Positions 1 through 10,556 of a stretch of DNA of 64,000 nt are shown here, piece after piece; position 1 is the stretch's first letter, and every line of letters starts with the position of its first letter. The translations under genes were made by a program, and so were the position numbers. The notes beneath the pieces are model-generated. The model saw only the letters and a list, made by a program, of their open reading frames with translations. It ran no database searches and had not been told where the DNA came from. Source of the stretch: Acinetobacter sp. ANC 4178 (GTDB lineage Bacteria > Pseudomonadota > Gammaproteobacteria > Pseudomonadales > Moraxellaceae); contig NZ_SJOD01000004.1 in NCBI RefSeq assembly GCF_004331175.1, positions 62,001 to 126,000 on the forward strand. The letters are read 5' to 3'.

Positions 1-2
1 AA

Positions 3-311
3 ACCTTTAAAACCAATCAGGTGCTCTGTGTGAATACTTTGGCATCACATCAAATGGCACTTTCCAATGTTTTTGGTGGCAAAACGCCAATGCCTGAACG
101 CTTTGCTGCGGGTCAGTGGGAAACGTTGGCTACTCAAGCGCCTGTTTTACAGGATGCTTTGATTAGTTTTGACTGTGAGATTGTGCAAAGTATGAGTGTC
201 GGCAGTCATGATGTTTTGTTCTGTCAGGTCAAAGCCATTCAACACAATCAGGGCTTAAATGCGTTGATGTATTTTAACCGTGCTTATTGTGAACCACACC
301 GTATGTGCTAA
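3..311 (+). CDS. rutF: RutF flavin reductase, 3' part only
   Basis: The reading frame is open from the left edge, so the gene begins before the window; 102 residues are visible and about 60 are missing compared with E. coli RutF. The visible part matches RutF closely (LCVNTL near the start, then LSNVFGGKTPMPERFAAGQW, and SFDCEI and SVGSHDVLFC further on). RutF supplies reduced FMN, using NADH, to the RutA monooxygenase that opens the uracil ring. The next gene is rutG, with the start 32 bases downstream, so this is the distal end of a rut operon. The GTG at 21 lies inside the conserved domain and is not a start. Assignment is firm; only the N-terminus is unseen. Confidence 0.93.
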   Translation, partial: TFKTNQVLCVNTLASHQMALSNVFGGKTPMPERFAAGQWETLATQAPVLQDALISFDCEIVQSMSVGSHDVLFCQVKAIQHNQGLNALMYFNRAYCEPHRMC

Positions 312-327
312 AGAACAAACCCTATAA

Positions 328-1702
328 GAAGGAGGGGAAACCCATGCAAGAAAAACAATCGTGGTTTCCAAAATTTAAGCCTTACCAAGGCGACTTAGAT
401 ACAACACCTGTTCAAATTGATGAATATCTTCCAGTAGGACGCAGTATCGTTCTAGGCTTGCAACATGCTTTTGCCATGTTTGGAGCAACGGTACTGGCAC
501 CATTGCTGATGGGCTTCGATCCGAACTTAACCATCTTCATTACAGGAATTGGCACGATTTTATTCTTCCTGATGACGGGTGGTCGTATGCCAAGTTATCT
601 AGGATCGAGTTTTGCTTTTATTGGGGCAGTCGCGGCCGCAACAGGTTACGCAGGTGTAGGTTCGAATCCAAACATTGCTTTAGCCCTTGGGGGAACGATT
701 GTTTGTGGTCTGGTGTATGCAGGCATTGGTCTTGTGGTGATGAAGACAGGAACAGGTTGGATCGAAAAGTTGATGCCACCGATTGTCACAGGTGCGATTG
801 TGATGATTATTGGTTTAAACCTTGCACCCATCACCATTAAAAGTGTATCGACCAATACATTCGATACGTGGATGGCAGTGATTACCATTGTCTGTATTAG
901 TGCTGTTGCTGTGTTTACACGCGGCATGGTGCGTCGTCTGTTATTACTGATTGGGCTGTGTTCTGCTTATCTTGTTTATTTCTTGCTTGCGAATGTCATG
1001 GGATTTGGCAAGGCGATTGATTTCTCAATTATTGGCAATGCCGCATGGTTTGGGCTGCCAACCTTCCATACACCCGTTTTTAATGCAAATGCCATGTTAT
1101 TGATTGCACCTGTCGCGATTATTTTAGTGGCGGAAAACTTGGGGCATTTCAAAGCAGTTTCAGCCATGACCGGGAAAAACCTGTCGCCGTATATGGGCCG
1201 CGCATTTCTTGCAGATGGTGTATGTACCACTTTATCTGCTTCGGTTGGCGGTACAGGCATGACTACCTATGCAGAAAACATTGGCGTAATGGCCGTCACT
1301 AAAGTTTATTCAACCACCATTTTTGTAGTCGCTGGAATCTTCGCCATTTTACTTGGCTTATCACCAAAGTTTGGCGCCGTGATCAGCACCATTCCAGTCG
1401 CACTTTTAGGTGGAGCATCGATTGTGGTATTTGGTTTGATTACCGTCGCTGGAGCAAAAATCTGGGTGGATAACAAAGTTGATTTTACCCAAAACAGTAC
1501 CTTAATTATTGCAGCTGTGAGTTTAATTATGGGTGCAGGCAACTTCAGTTTACACATCGGATCTTTTGACTTGGGCGGTATTGGTACCGCAACACTGGCA
1601 GCAATTCTACTCAACCTCTTCTTAAACCGTGGTGAAGAGACTGTAGCAAAAGTTCAAAGTGTGGAAAGCCAAGCGAACAGTAGTGTTGTACAAGGTTCTT
1701 AA
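328..1702 (+). CDS. rutG: RutG uracil/pyrimidine permease (NCS2 family)
   Basis: Inner-membrane nucleobase:cation symporter of the NCS2 family, expected to import uracil for the Rut pathway. The probable start is the ATG at 344, preceded by a strong GGAGG at 331-335; the feature begins at 328 only to include that site. The protein has 452 residues, the family norm. Visible landmarks are the FGATVLAPLLMG segment near residue 50, GGRMPSYLGSSFAFIG around residue 85, the NCS2 signature in LVAENLGHFKAVS and GGTGMTTYAENIGVMAVTKV, and many hydrophobic segments. An upstream GTG at 305 overlaps rutF and lacks a good ribosome site. It follows rutF directly and is very close to E. coli RutG in these motifs. 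Confidence 0.93.
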
Positions 1703-1724
1703 TAAGCCTGATTGGAGAGATCAA

Positions 1725-2600
1725 TTGAGTCAAAGTATTGCTTTTATTGGATTAGGCGCGATGGGTTGGCATATGGCTTCCCATCTGCCGAAACTGGGTT
1801 TACCCGTGTATGTCTGGAACCGTACAACTGAAAAAGCCGAGCTACATGCACAGCAGTTTGCTACACAGGCTGTGAGTTTAGAACACGCCGTACAAGCCGA
1901 TTTTATATTTTCCTGCTTGCCGACCAGTGCAGATGTTGAACAACTGATTGCCGAATTTCTGCCAAAAGCAGGCAGTATCTGGATTGACTGTACCAGTGGT
2001 GTACCAGATTCAGCACGCAAGTTATCTCAGTTGCTTGAGCAAAAGCAGGTTGCTTATTTAGATGCGCCCGTTTCTGGTCAAACGATTGGCGCAGAACGGG
2101 GAACCTTAACCGTGATGTTAGGTGGAAATGAGCAAGCCTATCAGCGGGCTTTACCAATCATTTCAGCCTTTTCAGGTTTGGTTGAATATGTTGGATCTAG
2201 TGGTTCAGGGTTTGCGGTGAAAGCAGTGAATAATGTGTTGATGGCAACCCATTTGTGGGCTTTGGCGGAGGGACTCACTATTCTTAAGCAGCAGCAAGTT
2301 GATGTTAAGGCTGCCTTAAACTGTATTAATCATTCAAGTGGTAAAAGTACCGTATCTGATTCGATCATGGCGCAAAAGGTATTGAACCGAAGTTTTCCTA
2401 AAACGTTTGCCCTAAATTTATTGCAAAAAGATATTGGGATTGGCTTAGATTTAGCGCAGCAGCAGGATTCAAACGTACCAATTTTTGAAAGTATTCAATC
2501 GCTGTTTAAGGAAATTCCGAAAGCGCAAGCCGAGCAGATGGATTTTACCGCGGTAGTGTCTGTACTCGAACAATGGAACCAGACAGTTTTAGAGGCTTAA
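1725..2600 (+). CDS. 3-hydroxyisobutyrate dehydrogenase-family oxidoreductase, in rut operon
   Basis: NAD(P)-dependent beta-hydroxyacid dehydrogenase of 291 residues. I choose the TTG at 1725 because GGAGAG sits at 1714-1719 and translation from it gives SQSIAFIGLGAMG, the expected N-terminal beta strand and dinucleotide-binding loop (GLGAMG, residues 9-14). The substrate motif DAPVSG is at 113-118 and the catalytic lysine in AVKAVNN at residue 166. It starts 23 bases after rutG and shares its strand, so it is probably co-transcribed. The Rut pathway ends in malonic semialdehyde, which RutE or YdfG reduces to 3-hydroxypropionate in E. coli; this enzyme could do that step here. That role is an inference; related glyoxylate, tartronate or hydroxyisobutyrate activity is possible. 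Confidence 0.8.
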   Translation: MSQSIAFIGLGAMGWHMASHLPKLGLPVYVWNRTTEKAELHAQQFATQAVSLEHAVQADFIFSCLPTSADVEQLIAEFLPKAGSIWIDCTSGVPDSARKLSQLLEQKQVAYLDAPVSGQTIGAERGTLTVMLGGNEQAYQRALPIISAFSGLVEYVGSSGSGFAVKAVNNVLMATHLWALAEGLTILKQQQVDVKAALNCINHSSGKSTVSDSIMAQKVLNRSFPKTFALNLLQKDIGIGLDLAQQQDSNVPIFESIQSLFKEIPKAQAEQMDFTAVVSVLEQWNQTVLEA

Positions 2601-2628
2601 ACTTAAAACAGCATAAGGAAATGCCGAA

Positions 2629-2755
2629 ATCTTGATCTCAAGATAGATGCTTTTAAAGAGAAATCAACAGAATTTTTCAACTGTATTCTGGATTTGCTAA
2701 AAATTGGTTGTATGATGATTTAGTTATAAATAGTGAATAAACTTAGGGATATAAC
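2629..2755 (+). promoter_or_regulatory. cysK upstream region with short palindrome
   Basis: The gap between the rut operon and cysK holds a 7-bp inverted repeat, ATCTTGA and TCAAGAT separated by two bases, at 2629-2644. The spacer is too short for a hairpin, so a protein site is more plausible than a terminator. An AT-rich stretch at about 2700-2735 contains promoter-like hexamers (TTGGTT, TATAAA), but spacing is poor and I do not fix a start point. Confidence 0.25.
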
Positions 2756-3754
2756 ATGACGACTGATTCAGCCTTTCCAACACCCAATAATTTAGGTATC
2801 GCAGTTTATAGTAACAATGCCGAAGCGATTGGTAATACACCATTAGTACGCATTAATCGTGTCATTTCGGGTGGTGCAAATGTATTTGCCAAAGTTGAAA
2901 GCAGAAACCCTGCTTTTTCAGTGAAATGTCGTATTGGTGCGGCATTGATTGCCGATGCAGAAAAACGTGGCGTGTTGAAAGCAGGCATGCATATTGTAGA
3001 ACCAACCAGCGGTAATACAGGGATTGCTTTAGCCTTTGTTGCTGCGGCAAAAGGCTATGATATTACTTTAACCATGCCAGCAAGCATGAGTATTGAACGT
3101 CGTAAAGTGTTAAAGGCATTGGGTGCAAACTTAGTATTGACCGAGCCAGCTAAAGGGATGAAAGGCGCAGTAGATGAAGCTGTGCGTTTGGCAACGGAAC
3201 AACCAGAGCTTTATTTCCTACCACAACAATTTGAAAATCCAGCCAATCCACAAATTCATGAAGACACGACAGGTCCTGAAATTTGGGCGGCGACCAATGG
3301 TCAGGTCGATATTTTAGTAGCAGGCGTGGGTACAGGTGGTACAATTTCAGGGATTTCACGTTTCTTTGAAAAAGTAAAAAATCAGCCAATTTATTCGGTT
3401 GCAGTTGAACCTGCTGAATCTGCAATTATTGGACAAACCAAGCGTGGTGAAGCGATTACTCCTGCACCGCATAAGATTCAAGGCATTGGGGCAAACTTCA
3501 TTCCGAAGAACTTAGACCTTGATTTGGTTGATGAAGTTATTGCGATTACCAGTCAAGATGCAATTGATTGGGCGCGTAAAACAGCAACGCAAGAAGGCAT
3601 TTTAGTGGGTATTTCAAGTGGTGCAGCGATGGCAGCAGCAGCAGAATTGGCAGCTCGCCCTGAAAATGCAGGCAAGAACATTGTGGTGATTTTACCTGAC
3701 AGCGGTGAACGCTATTTATCTTCAGTTCTTTTTGAAGATATTTCTGCTGATTAA
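2756..3754 (+). CDS. cysK: Cysteine synthase A (O-acetylserine sulfhydrylase)
   Basis: PLP enzyme that makes cysteine from O-acetylserine and sulfide in the cytoplasm; 332 residues, near the usual length. The PLP lysine is K57 in NPAFSVKCR, the substrate loop TSGNTG is at 84-89, the phosphate-binding GVGTGGT follows in the middle, and the C-terminal [11 protein letters not shown] is typical. SVKCRIGA together with [18 protein letters not shown] favours CysK over CysM. It stands alone, with its own upstream gap and a hairpin at its end, and has no sulfur genes beside it. The start ATG at 2756 is preceded by a modest AGGGAT. Confidence 0.95.
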   Translation: MTTDSAFPTPNNLGIAVYSNNAEAIGNTPLVRINRVISGGANVFAKVESRNPAFSVKCRIGAALIADAEKRGVLKAGMHIVEPTSGNTGIALAFVAAAKGYDITLTMPASMSIERRKVLKALGANLVLTEPAKGMKGAVDEAVRLATEQPELYFLPQQFENPANPQIHEDTTGPEIWAATNGQVDILVAGVGTGGTISGISRFFEKVKNQPIYSVAVEPAESAIIGQTKRGEAITPAPHKIQGIGANFIPKNLDLDLVDEVIAITSQDAIDWARKTATQEGILVGISSGAAMAAAAELAARPENAGKNIVVILPDSGERYLSSVLFEDISAD

Positions 3755-3780
3755 GCGTGATTGATCTGAATGCGAAGTAC

Positions 3781-3805
3781 ATCAGCCGCTCATTGAGCGG
3801 CTGAT
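3781..3805. terminator. Bidirectional hairpin between cysK and liuE
   Basis: Perfect 12-bp inverted repeat: ATCAGCCGCTCA at 3781-3792 and its complement at 3794-3805. It lies between two convergent genes (ends at 3754 and 3820). No long T tract follows on either side, so termination may be partial. Confidence 0.7.
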
Positions 3806-3819
3806 TAGTCTATAGCTGT

Positions 3820-4722
3820 TCAAGCACAACGCGTTTGCAAATAAGCATTGGCATAGTTTGATGGATTTTGACGATCTAAACGTTGACTAATGTTTTGACT
3901 GGCTTGCATCAATGCCTCAACATCAATGCCTGTTTCAAAACCCATGCCATTGAGTAAATACAACAAATCTTCGGTACTGACGTTACCCGAAGCGCCCTTG
4001 GCATAAGGACAGCCACCTAAACCCGCAATAGAAGAATCAAAAATACGAATGCCTTGTTCTAAGGATTGGTAAATATTGGCAATGGCCATGCCGTAGGTGT
4101 TGTGGAAATGTCCCGCCATGAATTGAGCATCTAATTCGCTTAAACAGGCTCCCCACATGTTTTTGACACGGTTAGGGGTGGCCGTACCGATGGTTTCGCC
4201 CAAAGACACTTCATAACAGCCCATATCAAATAAACGCGTCACGACTTTGCTGACTTGTTTCGGATCAATTGCACCTTCATAAGGACAATCTACCACACAA
4301 GATACATAACCACGAACTTTTATGTCATTTTCTTTGGCGGCTTTTAGAATATCGGCAAATTTTTCAAAGCTTTCATCAATTGAACAGTTAATGTTCTTTT
4401 GGGTGAAGCTTTCAGAAGCTGCGGTAAAAACCGCAACTTCTTTACATCCGACAGCTAAAGCAGATTCAAAACCTTTCATATTTGGCGTGAGCAAACTGAA
4501 TTGGACATTCGGGTCTTTCGGCAATTGTGCATACAGTTCATCACTCAATGCCATTTGTGGCACCCACTTCGGAGACACACAAGAACCGACTTCAATGGCT
4601 GTAAGTCCTGTTTGCATTAAATCCAAAATCAGTTGTTTACGGTCTTGAAGCGTGAGCTGTGTTTTCTCATTTTGCAGTCCGTCCCGCGGACCGACCTCTA
4701 CAATTTTTACAAATTCAGTCAT
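3820..4722 (-). CDS. liuE: Hydroxymethylglutaryl-CoA lyase
   Basis: Splits 3-hydroxy-3-methylglutaryl-CoA to acetoacetate and acetyl-CoA, the last step of leucine breakdown; 300 residues. The HMGL-like TIM barrel starts with VEVGPRDGLQNE (residues 8-19, metal and catalytic residues R13, D14), and the family signature with the active cysteine is visible as GLGGCPYAKGASGNVSTED near residues 233-251. The start overlaps the stop of the upstream liuD by four bases (ATGA), so the two are translationally coupled. It is the last gene of the minus-strand liu operon. Also called mvaB or hmgL in other species. Confidence 0.94.
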   Translation of the reverse strand: MTEFVKIVEVGPRDGLQNEKTQLTLQDRKQLILDLMQTGLTAIEVGSCVSPKWVPQMALSDELYAQLPKDPNVQFSLLTPNMKGFESALAVGCKEVAVFTAASESFTQKNINCSIDESFEKFADILKAAKENDIKVRGYVSCVVDCPYEGAIDPKQVSKVVTRLFDMGCYEVSLGETIGTATPNRVKNMWGACLSELDAQFMAGHFHNTYGMAIANIYQSLEQGIRIFDSSIAGLGGCPYAKGASGNVSTEDLLYLLNGMGFETGIDVEALMQASQNISQRLDRQNPSNYANAYLQTRCA

Positions 4723-6707
4723 GCCACTTCCTCTGCCAAAGCCTGAAATTCCACCAGTTCATCACCCGCTTTAACTTGATCACCGGGTTGGAAGTAGGCC
4801 GAAGTAATCACACCATCGCGTGGAGCACGAATGGCATATTCAATCTTCATGGCTTCTAAAGTCAGTAAAATGTCATCTTTTTTCACTTGTGAATTGGCTT
4901 CCACCAAGACTTGGGTAATCACGCCCGGCATTGGCGCTTTCAGATTGCCCTCATTTTGTTGGGTATCGTCATGACCATAGTTTGGACGGATATAGGCAAA
5001 TTTGTGCGTTTGACCATTTTCGAAAACAGTTAAATGGTCTGCATCAATACTAAAAGCCAATTTCGATTGTTTGCCATTCAGATTGAGTTGGGCTACATGT
5101 GCATCTAAAAGTTGACCTTGAATTGGATATTCTTGACCTTGATAGGTCGCGATAAAACCGTTATCAATAGCGCTAAAATGGACTTCAATATTTTGTTGAT
5201 TCAGTTGCAATTTTACGCCGTATTGAGTCTTCACATTGACACGCCAAAGCGGTGATGATGACCAAACGGGATTTGCATTTTGCTGCTGATGAAAACGCTT
5301 CAATAGTTCAATAAATGCCGCTGATACAATGGTTTCGGATGAAGCAACTTCCGCATTCATTAAGAACGCATCTTCACGTTGAATCAGGTTGGTATCCAAT
5401 TTGGCATTTTTAAATGAATTACAACGGATAATACGGTCTAAGAAAGCAATGTTATTGCCTAAACCTTCGACATGAAACTGACTTAAAGCATGGTGCATTT
5501 GAACCAATGCTGCTTCACGGTTTTCGCCCCAAACAATTAACTTGGCAATCATTGGGTCGTAGAACGTGGTAATTTCATCGCCTTCAACAATTCCGCTATC
5601 CACACGGACATGCTGATTTTGATTTGGATAATGTAAATAACTAATTTGACCAATCGCAGGGAGGAAGCCTTTTTCAGGTTCTTCCGCATATACACGCGCT
5701 TCAATCGCATGACCATGAATCTGTAATTCATGTTGTTGCTTCGGTAATGGCTCACCATAAGCCACGCGTAACTGCCACTCGACCAAGTCTTGTCCTGTAA
5801 TCATTTCAGTTACAGGATGTTCAACTTGTAGGCGAGTATTCATTTCCATGAAATACGCTGTACCGTCTTGTTCTACAATAAACTCAACCGTACCCGCACC
5901 GACATAATCCACTGCACGTGCAGCATCAATTGCAGCTTGGCGCATAGCCTCCAGTTTATGCTGTGGCATCAATGGGGCAGGTGCTTCTTCCAGCACTTTT
6001 TGGTGGCGACGTTGTACTGAACAATCACGTTCGAATAGGTGTACATAATTACCGTGGGTATCGCCAAAAACTTGCACTTCAATATGGCGTGGTTGTATCA
6101 CATAGCGTTCAATCAATACGTCATCATTGGCGAAACTTGATTTGGCTTCACTCTTACAAGAAGCAAGGGAGCTTAAAAAGTCTGATTCGCGTTCAACCAA
6201 ACGCATCCCTTTACCGCCACCGCCTGCGCTGGCTTTAATTAACACTGGATAACCAATTTGGTCTGCCTGTTGTTTTAGAAATGCAGCATCTTGATTGGTG
6301 CCATGATAACCCGGAGTTAAGGGCACACCTGCTTTTTCCATTAAAGCTTTAGAGGTCGCTTTTAAGCCCATGGCTAAAATTGCGGCAACAGGTGGACCAA
6401 TAAAGGTAATATTGTTTTTTTCACAGGCTTCTGCAAACTGGTCATTTTCTGATAAAAAACCATAACCCGGATGAATCGCTTGTGCCCCTGTAGTTAGCGC
6501 CGCTTGAATAATACGATCAATCTGTAAATAGCTTTGAGAAGCAGGGGATTCACCAATATAAATGGCTTCGTTTGCTTGTTTAACATGTTGTGATTGAGCG
6601 TCAGCATCTGAATAGACAGCAACTGTCGCAATGCCGAGTTTTTTAGCAGTGCGAATAACACGACAGGCAATTTCACCACGGTTTGCAATTAGAATTTTTT
6701 CAAACAT
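4719..6707 (-). CDS. liuD: Methylcrotonyl-CoA carboxylase, biotin-carrying alpha subunit
   Basis: ATP- and biotin-dependent subunit that carboxylates biotin for conversion of 3-methylcrotonyl-CoA to 3-methylglutaconyl-CoA; 662 residues. Order of domains: biotin carboxylase N-terminal fold (FEKILIANRGEIACRVIRTA from residue 2), ATP-grasp with glycine-rich KASAGGGGKGMRLV near 170, biotin carboxylase C-terminal domain with MNTRLQVEHPVTE near 290, a middle linker, and a biotinyl domain with EAMKIE whose lysine is K621. It pairs with the carboxyltransferase gene at 7532-9241, and liuC lies between them. The class is shared with acetyl-, propionyl- and geranyl-CoA carboxylases; the neighbours decide for methylcrotonyl-CoA. 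Confidence 0.93.
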   Translation of the reverse strand: MFEKILIANRGEIACRVIRTAKKLGIATVAVYSDADAQSQHVKQANEAIYIGESPASQSYLQIDRIIQAALTTGAQAIHPGYGFLSENDQFAEACEKNNITFIGPPVAAILAMGLKATSKALMEKAGVPLTPGYHGTNQDAAFLKQQADQIGYPVLIKASAGGGGKGMRLVERESDFLSSLASCKSEAKSSFANDDVLIERYVIQPRHIEVQVFGDTHGNYVHLFERDCSVQRRHQKVLEEAPAPLMPQHKLEAMRQAAIDAARAVDYVGAGTVEFIVEQDGTAYFMEMNTRLQVEHPVTEMITGQDLVEWQLRVAYGEPLPKQQHELQIHGHAIEARVYAEEPEKGFLPAIGQISYLHYPNQNQHVRVDSGIVEGDEITTFYDPMIAKLIVWGENREAALVQMHHALSQFHVEGLGNNIAFLDRIIRCNSFKNAKLDTNLIQREDAFLMNAEVASSETIVSAAFIELLKRFHQQQNANPVWSSSPLWRVNVKTQYGVKLQLNQQNIEVHFSAIDNGFIATYQGQEYPIQGQLLDAHVAQLNLNGKQSKLAFSIDADHLTVFENGQTHKFAYIRPNYGHDDTQQNEGNLKAPMPGVITQVLVEANSQVKKDDILLTLEAMKIEYAIRAPRDGVITSAYFQPGDQVKAGDELVEFQALAEEVA

Positions 6708-6726
6708 TGTTCTGTCCTTATTATCG

Positions 6727-7521
6727 TTATGCCGTTGCCTTAATCCAAGCTGGGCTATGTTTATTTAAGAATGCGTTTAGTCCATTTTTTGCTTCTTCGC
6801 CTTGACGTACATGGGCAATATGTTGCGCAGTTTTAAGCAGTAGGCTTTCATCAACACTTTGCTGATTCACCATTTGAATCAGTTGCTTCGACGCAGCTTG
6901 TGCTTCAGGTCCACCTAACAACAGTGCATGTACAATTTCATCAATTTTGGCATCAAGTAATTCAGGTGTGGTCACTTCATGCGCTAAACCGATCTGTAAT
7001 GCTTGCTCAGCCGTAATACGTTCTGCTGTGAGGAAGTAACGTGAAGCCTGACGTGCACCAATTGCACGAATCACATAAGGGCTAATGGTTGAAGGAGCTA
7101 ACCCCAGACGTACTTCAGAAGTTGCAAACTTTGCTTCCGTACTGGCAACACAGATATCGCAAGCAGAAGCGAGCCCCATACCTCCACCAAAGGCAATGCC
7201 TTGTACACGGGCAATGGTTGGTTGCTTTAAAGTTGCTAAGCTTTGCAGCATTTTCGCAAGTTTTAAAGCATCTGCTTCATTATCTGCCTGAGAGGCTTGT
7301 CCTGCTTGTTTCATCCAGTTTAAGTCAGCACCAGCAGAAAAGCTTTTACCACGACCCGCCAAAACCACCACGCGAATATCATTACGTTCATTCAACTGTT
7401 GAAAGCAGTGATGCAATTCTTCAATCACTGTCGTGTTGAAGGCATTGTGAAGTTCAGCGCGATTGATCCAAACTGTTGCCACTTGCTGTTGCTGTTCGAG
7501 TTGTAAAAATTGATAGTCCAT
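6727..7521 (-). CDS. liuC: Methylglutaconyl-CoA hydratase (crotonase family)
   Basis: Crotonase-fold enzyme of 264 residues that should hydrate 3-methylglutaconyl-CoA to HMG-CoA. Oxyanion-hole segments are visible as GRGKSFSAGADLNWM around residues 57-71 and QGIAFGGGMGLASACD around 105-121; ATSEVRLGLAPSTISPYV is typical of the LiuC/AUH group. The gene lies between the two carboxylase subunit genes, 10 bases after liuB and 19 before liuD, which supports this step over generic enoyl-CoA hydration. Confidence 0.9.
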   Translation of the reverse strand: MDYQFLQLEQQQQVATVWINRAELHNAFNTTVIEELHHCFQQLNERNDIRVVVLAGRGKSFSAGADLNWMKQAGQASQADNEADALKLAKMLQSLATLKQPTIARVQGIAFGGGMGLASACDICVASTEAKFATSEVRLGLAPSTISPYVIRAIGARQASRYFLTAERITAEQALQIGLAHEVTTPELLDAKIDEIVHALLLGGPEAQAASKQLIQMVNQQSVDESLLLKTAQHIAHVRQGEEAKNGLNAFLNKHSPAWIKATA

Positions 7522-7531
7522 TTTTCACCTC

Positions 7532-9241
7532 TTACATGCGGAATACGCCGAACTTGGTTGGCTGAATTGGAGCATTTAATGCTGCTGCCAAACTTAAGCC
7601 TAACACTTGACGAGACTGAGCAGGGTCAATTACGCCGTCATCCCACAAACGCGCAGAAGAGTAATATGGATGACCTTGGCGTTCATATTGATCACGAATC
7701 GGTTGTTTAAATTCATCTTCTGCTTCGGCAGACCAAGATTCACCTTTTTGTTCAATTTGGTCACGTTTGATGGTCGAGAGTACGCTCGCTGCCTGTTCGC
7801 CACCCATGACTGAAATCCGAGAGTTTGGCCAAGTCCACAAGAAGCGTGGCGAATAAGCACGACCACACATACCGTAGTTTCCAGCCCCAAATGATCCACC
7901 TATAATTAAGGTCAGTTTAGGCACATTGGCTGTGGCAACCGCCATGACCAATTTGGCACCATGTTTAGCAATCCCTTCATTTTCGTACTGACGTCCAACC
8001 ATAAAACCTGTGATGTTTTGTAAGAACAATAAGGGAATATTGCGTTGTACACAAAGCTCGATAAAGTGCGCGCCTTTTTGTGCTGACTCAGAGAATAGAA
8101 TGCCGTTATTGGCAATAATTCCGACAGGCATACCATAAATTTTGGCAAAGCCTGTAATTAAAGTAGTACCAAAACGGGCTTTAAATTCGTCTAAACGTGA
8201 ACCATCAACAATACGGGCAATAATTTCACGTACATCAAAGGGTTTTCGGGTATCACTTGGCACAATGCCATACAGTTCTTCGGCAGGGAAAAGTGGTTCT
8301 TCAATTCCTTCTGCTGTTTTATTTGGTTGAATATTTAAATTCGCTACAATATTTCGCGCAATCTGAAGGGCATGTTCATCATTCTCTGCCAAATGGTCAG
8401 CGACCCCAGAAAGGCGAGTGTGTACATCACCACCACCCAAGTCTTCACTGCTGACCACTTCACCTGTAGCAGCTTTTACTAATGGTGGACCACCCAAGAA
8501 AATCGTACCTTGGTTACGCACAATAATGGTTTCATCTGACATGGCAGGGACGTAAGCACCACCTGCGGTACAACTACCCATCACGACGGCAATTTGAGCG
8601 ATACCTAAGCTCGACATACGGGCTTGGTTATAGAAAATACGCCCAAAGTGATCACGATCTGGAAACACTTCATCTTGCATAGGTAAATACGCACCACCTG
8701 AATCCACCAAGTAAATGCAAGGTAAGTGGTTTTGTTCTGCAATTTCTTGTGCGCGTAAGTGTTTTTTCACAGTAAGAGGGTAATAAGTACCACCTTTCAC
8801 CGTTGCATCATTAGCCACGATCATGCAGGTGACACCATTCACTTGACCAACCCCAGCAACTACGCCCGCAGCAGGAACATCATCGGCATAGACTTTATGT
8901 GCAGCCAATTGTCCAATTTCAAGGAAAGCTGTGCCTGCATCAATCAGTTGATCAATACGGTCGCGTGCCAACAATTTGCCTCGGGCAACATGTTTTTGAC
9001 GCGCACTTTCACTACCACCTAAGGCAATTTTTTGGCTGATTTGTTTTAAATCTTGTACCAAATTCAACATCGTTGCCTGATTGTTTTTAAATTCTTCACT
9101 GCGGCTGTTAATTTTGCTTTGCAGTTGATTTAAATCTGAGCCTTGGCTTGCGAAAGTAATGTTTTGATTGGTCTGTTTTGGCATTTTCACCAGATTCAAC
9201 TCTTCATGACCGCTTTGCATTTGGGTTTGTAATTGATTCAT
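7532..9241 (-). CDS. liuB: Methylcrotonyl-CoA carboxylase, carboxyltransferase beta subunit
   Basis: Transfers the carboxyl group from biotin to 3-methylcrotonyl-CoA. The protein has 569 residues, with two crotonase-like carboxyltransferase lobes: [17 protein letters not shown] and [16 protein letters not shown] in the first, [16 protein letters not shown] and [16 protein letters not shown] in the second. The ATG at 9241 has a good AAGGAAG site just upstream, so I keep it, though the first roughly 35 residues precede the region where relatives usually begin and look like an extension. It follows liuA by 33 bases in the same operon. Confidence in function comes from the paired alpha subunit and the surrounding leucine genes. 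Confidence 0.92.
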   Translation of the reverse strand: MNQLQTQMQSGHEELNLVKMPKQTNQNITFASQGSDLNQLQSKINSRSEEFKNNQATMLNLVQDLKQISQKIALGGSESARQKHVARGKLLARDRIDQLIDAGTAFLEIGQLAAHKVYADDVPAAGVVAGVGQVNGVTCMIVANDATVKGGTYYPLTVKKHLRAQEIAEQNHLPCIYLVDSGGAYLPMQDEVFPDRDHFGRIFYNQARMSSLGIAQIAVVMGSCTAGGAYVPAMSDETIIVRNQGTIFLGGPPLVKAATGEVVSSEDLGGGDVHTRLSGVADHLAENDEHALQIARNIVANLNIQPNKTAEGIEEPLFPAEELYGIVPSDTRKPFDVREIIARIVDGSRLDEFKARFGTTLITGFAKIYGMPVGIIANNGILFSESAQKGAHFIELCVQRNIPLLFLQNITGFMVGRQYENEGIAKHGAKLVMAVATANVPKLTLIIGGSFGAGNYGMCGRAYSPRFLWTWPNSRISVMGGEQAASVLSTIKRDQIEQKGESWSAEAEDEFKQPIRDQYERQGHPYYSSARLWDDGVIDPAQSRQVLGLSLAAALNAPIQPTKFGVFRM

Positions 9242-9274
9242 ATAAACTTCCTTGTATAAAGTGAGCCAGAAGCG

Positions 9275-10471
9275 TTAAGCAGTTTCGTTAAATAATTCAC
9301 GACCAATTAACATACGGCGGATTTCAGAAGTTCCAGCACCAATTTCATAAAGTTTTGCATCACGCCACAAACGACCTGCTGCGAACTCGTTGATATAACC
9401 ATTACCACCCAATGCTTGAATGGTTTCGCCTGCCATCCAAGTGGCTTTTTCAGCAGCATAAAGAATGGCACTGGCAGCATCTTTACGTAAGCTACGGCTA
9501 TGTTCCGCTTTGTCGCACTCAGCACCTACGGCATACACCAGTGCTTTACATGCCAACCAAGTTGAATACATATCGGCAATTTTGCCTTGCATGAGCTGGA
9601 ATTCACCGAGTGCTTGACCAAATTGTTTACGATCATGAATATAAGGAATTACGGTATCCATGCAGGCATCCATAATGCCCAGAGGGCCAGCACTGAGTAC
9701 CGCACGTTCATAGTCCAGACCGCTCATCAGCACTTTTACGCCATTACCCACACCGCCGAGTACGTTTTCTTTTGGCACTTTAACGTTGTCGAAAAACAGT
9801 GGATACGTATTTGAACCGCGCATCCCCAATTTATCGAGATGGTTCCCATGGCTAAAGCCTGGCATGTCTTTTTCAACCAAGAATGCCGTCATGCCTTTAG
9901 CACCAGCCTGTGAATCAGTTTTGGCATAGACCACCAAGACATCAGCATCACCACCATTGGTAATCCACATTTTCGAGCCATTTAATAGGTAATGATCGCC
10001 TTGTTCTTCTGCTTTTAATTTCATGCTGACCACATCAGAACCTGCATTCGGTTCAGACATTGCCAAGGCACCGACAAATTCACCAGAAATAAGTTTAGGC
10101 AAATAACGTTGTTTTTGTTCTTCGTTACCATTTCGCTTAATTTGGTTCACACATAGGTTAGAATGTGCTCCGTAAGACAATCCTATAGCGGCAGATGCAC
10201 GTGAGATTTCTTGCATAACAATAATATGCGCTAAATAACCGAGGTTAGAACCACCATACTCTTCGCTTACTGTTAAACCATGTAAGCCCATATCACCCAT
10301 TTTCTTCCAAAGGTGTGCAGGGAATACATTGTCACGATCCACTTGTTGAGCAATTGGTGCAATTTCTTTTGCACAAAATGCAGCAACTGAATCACGCAGT
10401 GCGATCAAAGTTTCATCTAAACCGAAACTTAAGGTTTGTAGGCTAAGTTGTAATGGAACGTGTGCGTTCAT
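9275..10471 (-). CDS. liuA: Isovaleryl-CoA dehydrogenase
   Basis: FAD acyl-CoA dehydrogenase that oxidises isovaleryl-CoA to 3-methylcrotonyl-CoA, passing electrons to electron-transferring flavoprotein. I favour ATG 10471 (398 residues) because AGGA lies eight bases upstream; an ATG at 10480 and a TTG at 10504 are in frame but less well placed. Family signatures are [16 protein letters not shown] and [17 protein letters not shown] near residues 135-170, [16 protein letters not shown] in the middle, and a C-terminal [21 protein letters not shown], with [17 protein letters not shown] at the end. It is the first gene of the operon liuABCDE and lies divergent to a TetR regulator. Confidence 0.92.
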   Translation of the reverse strand: MNAHVPLQLSLQTLSFGLDETLIALRDSVAAFCAKEIAPIAQQVDRDNVFPAHLWKKMGDMGLHGLTVSEEYGGSNLGYLAHIIVMQEISRASAAIGLSYGAHSNLCVNQIKRNGNEEQKQRYLPKLISGEFVGALAMSEPNAGSDVVSMKLKAEEQGDHYLLNGSKMWITNGGDADVLVVYAKTDSQAGAKGMTAFLVEKDMPGFSHGNHLDKLGMRGSNTYPLFFDNVKVPKENVLGGVGNGVKVLMSGLDYERAVLSAGPLGIMDACMDTVIPYIHDRKQFGQALGEFQLMQGKIADMYSTWLACKALVYAVGAECDKAEHSRSLRKDAASAILYAAEKATWMAGETIQALGGNGYINEFAAGRLWRDAKLYEIGAGTSEIRRMLIGRELFNETA

Positions 10472-10556
10472 GCTGTTCATCCTGAGGTTATATTTGTTGT
10501 CCAATAAGCATTGTTGTTGTGCTTGTAGTTTTACAATACATCTATTTTTTAAAAAA

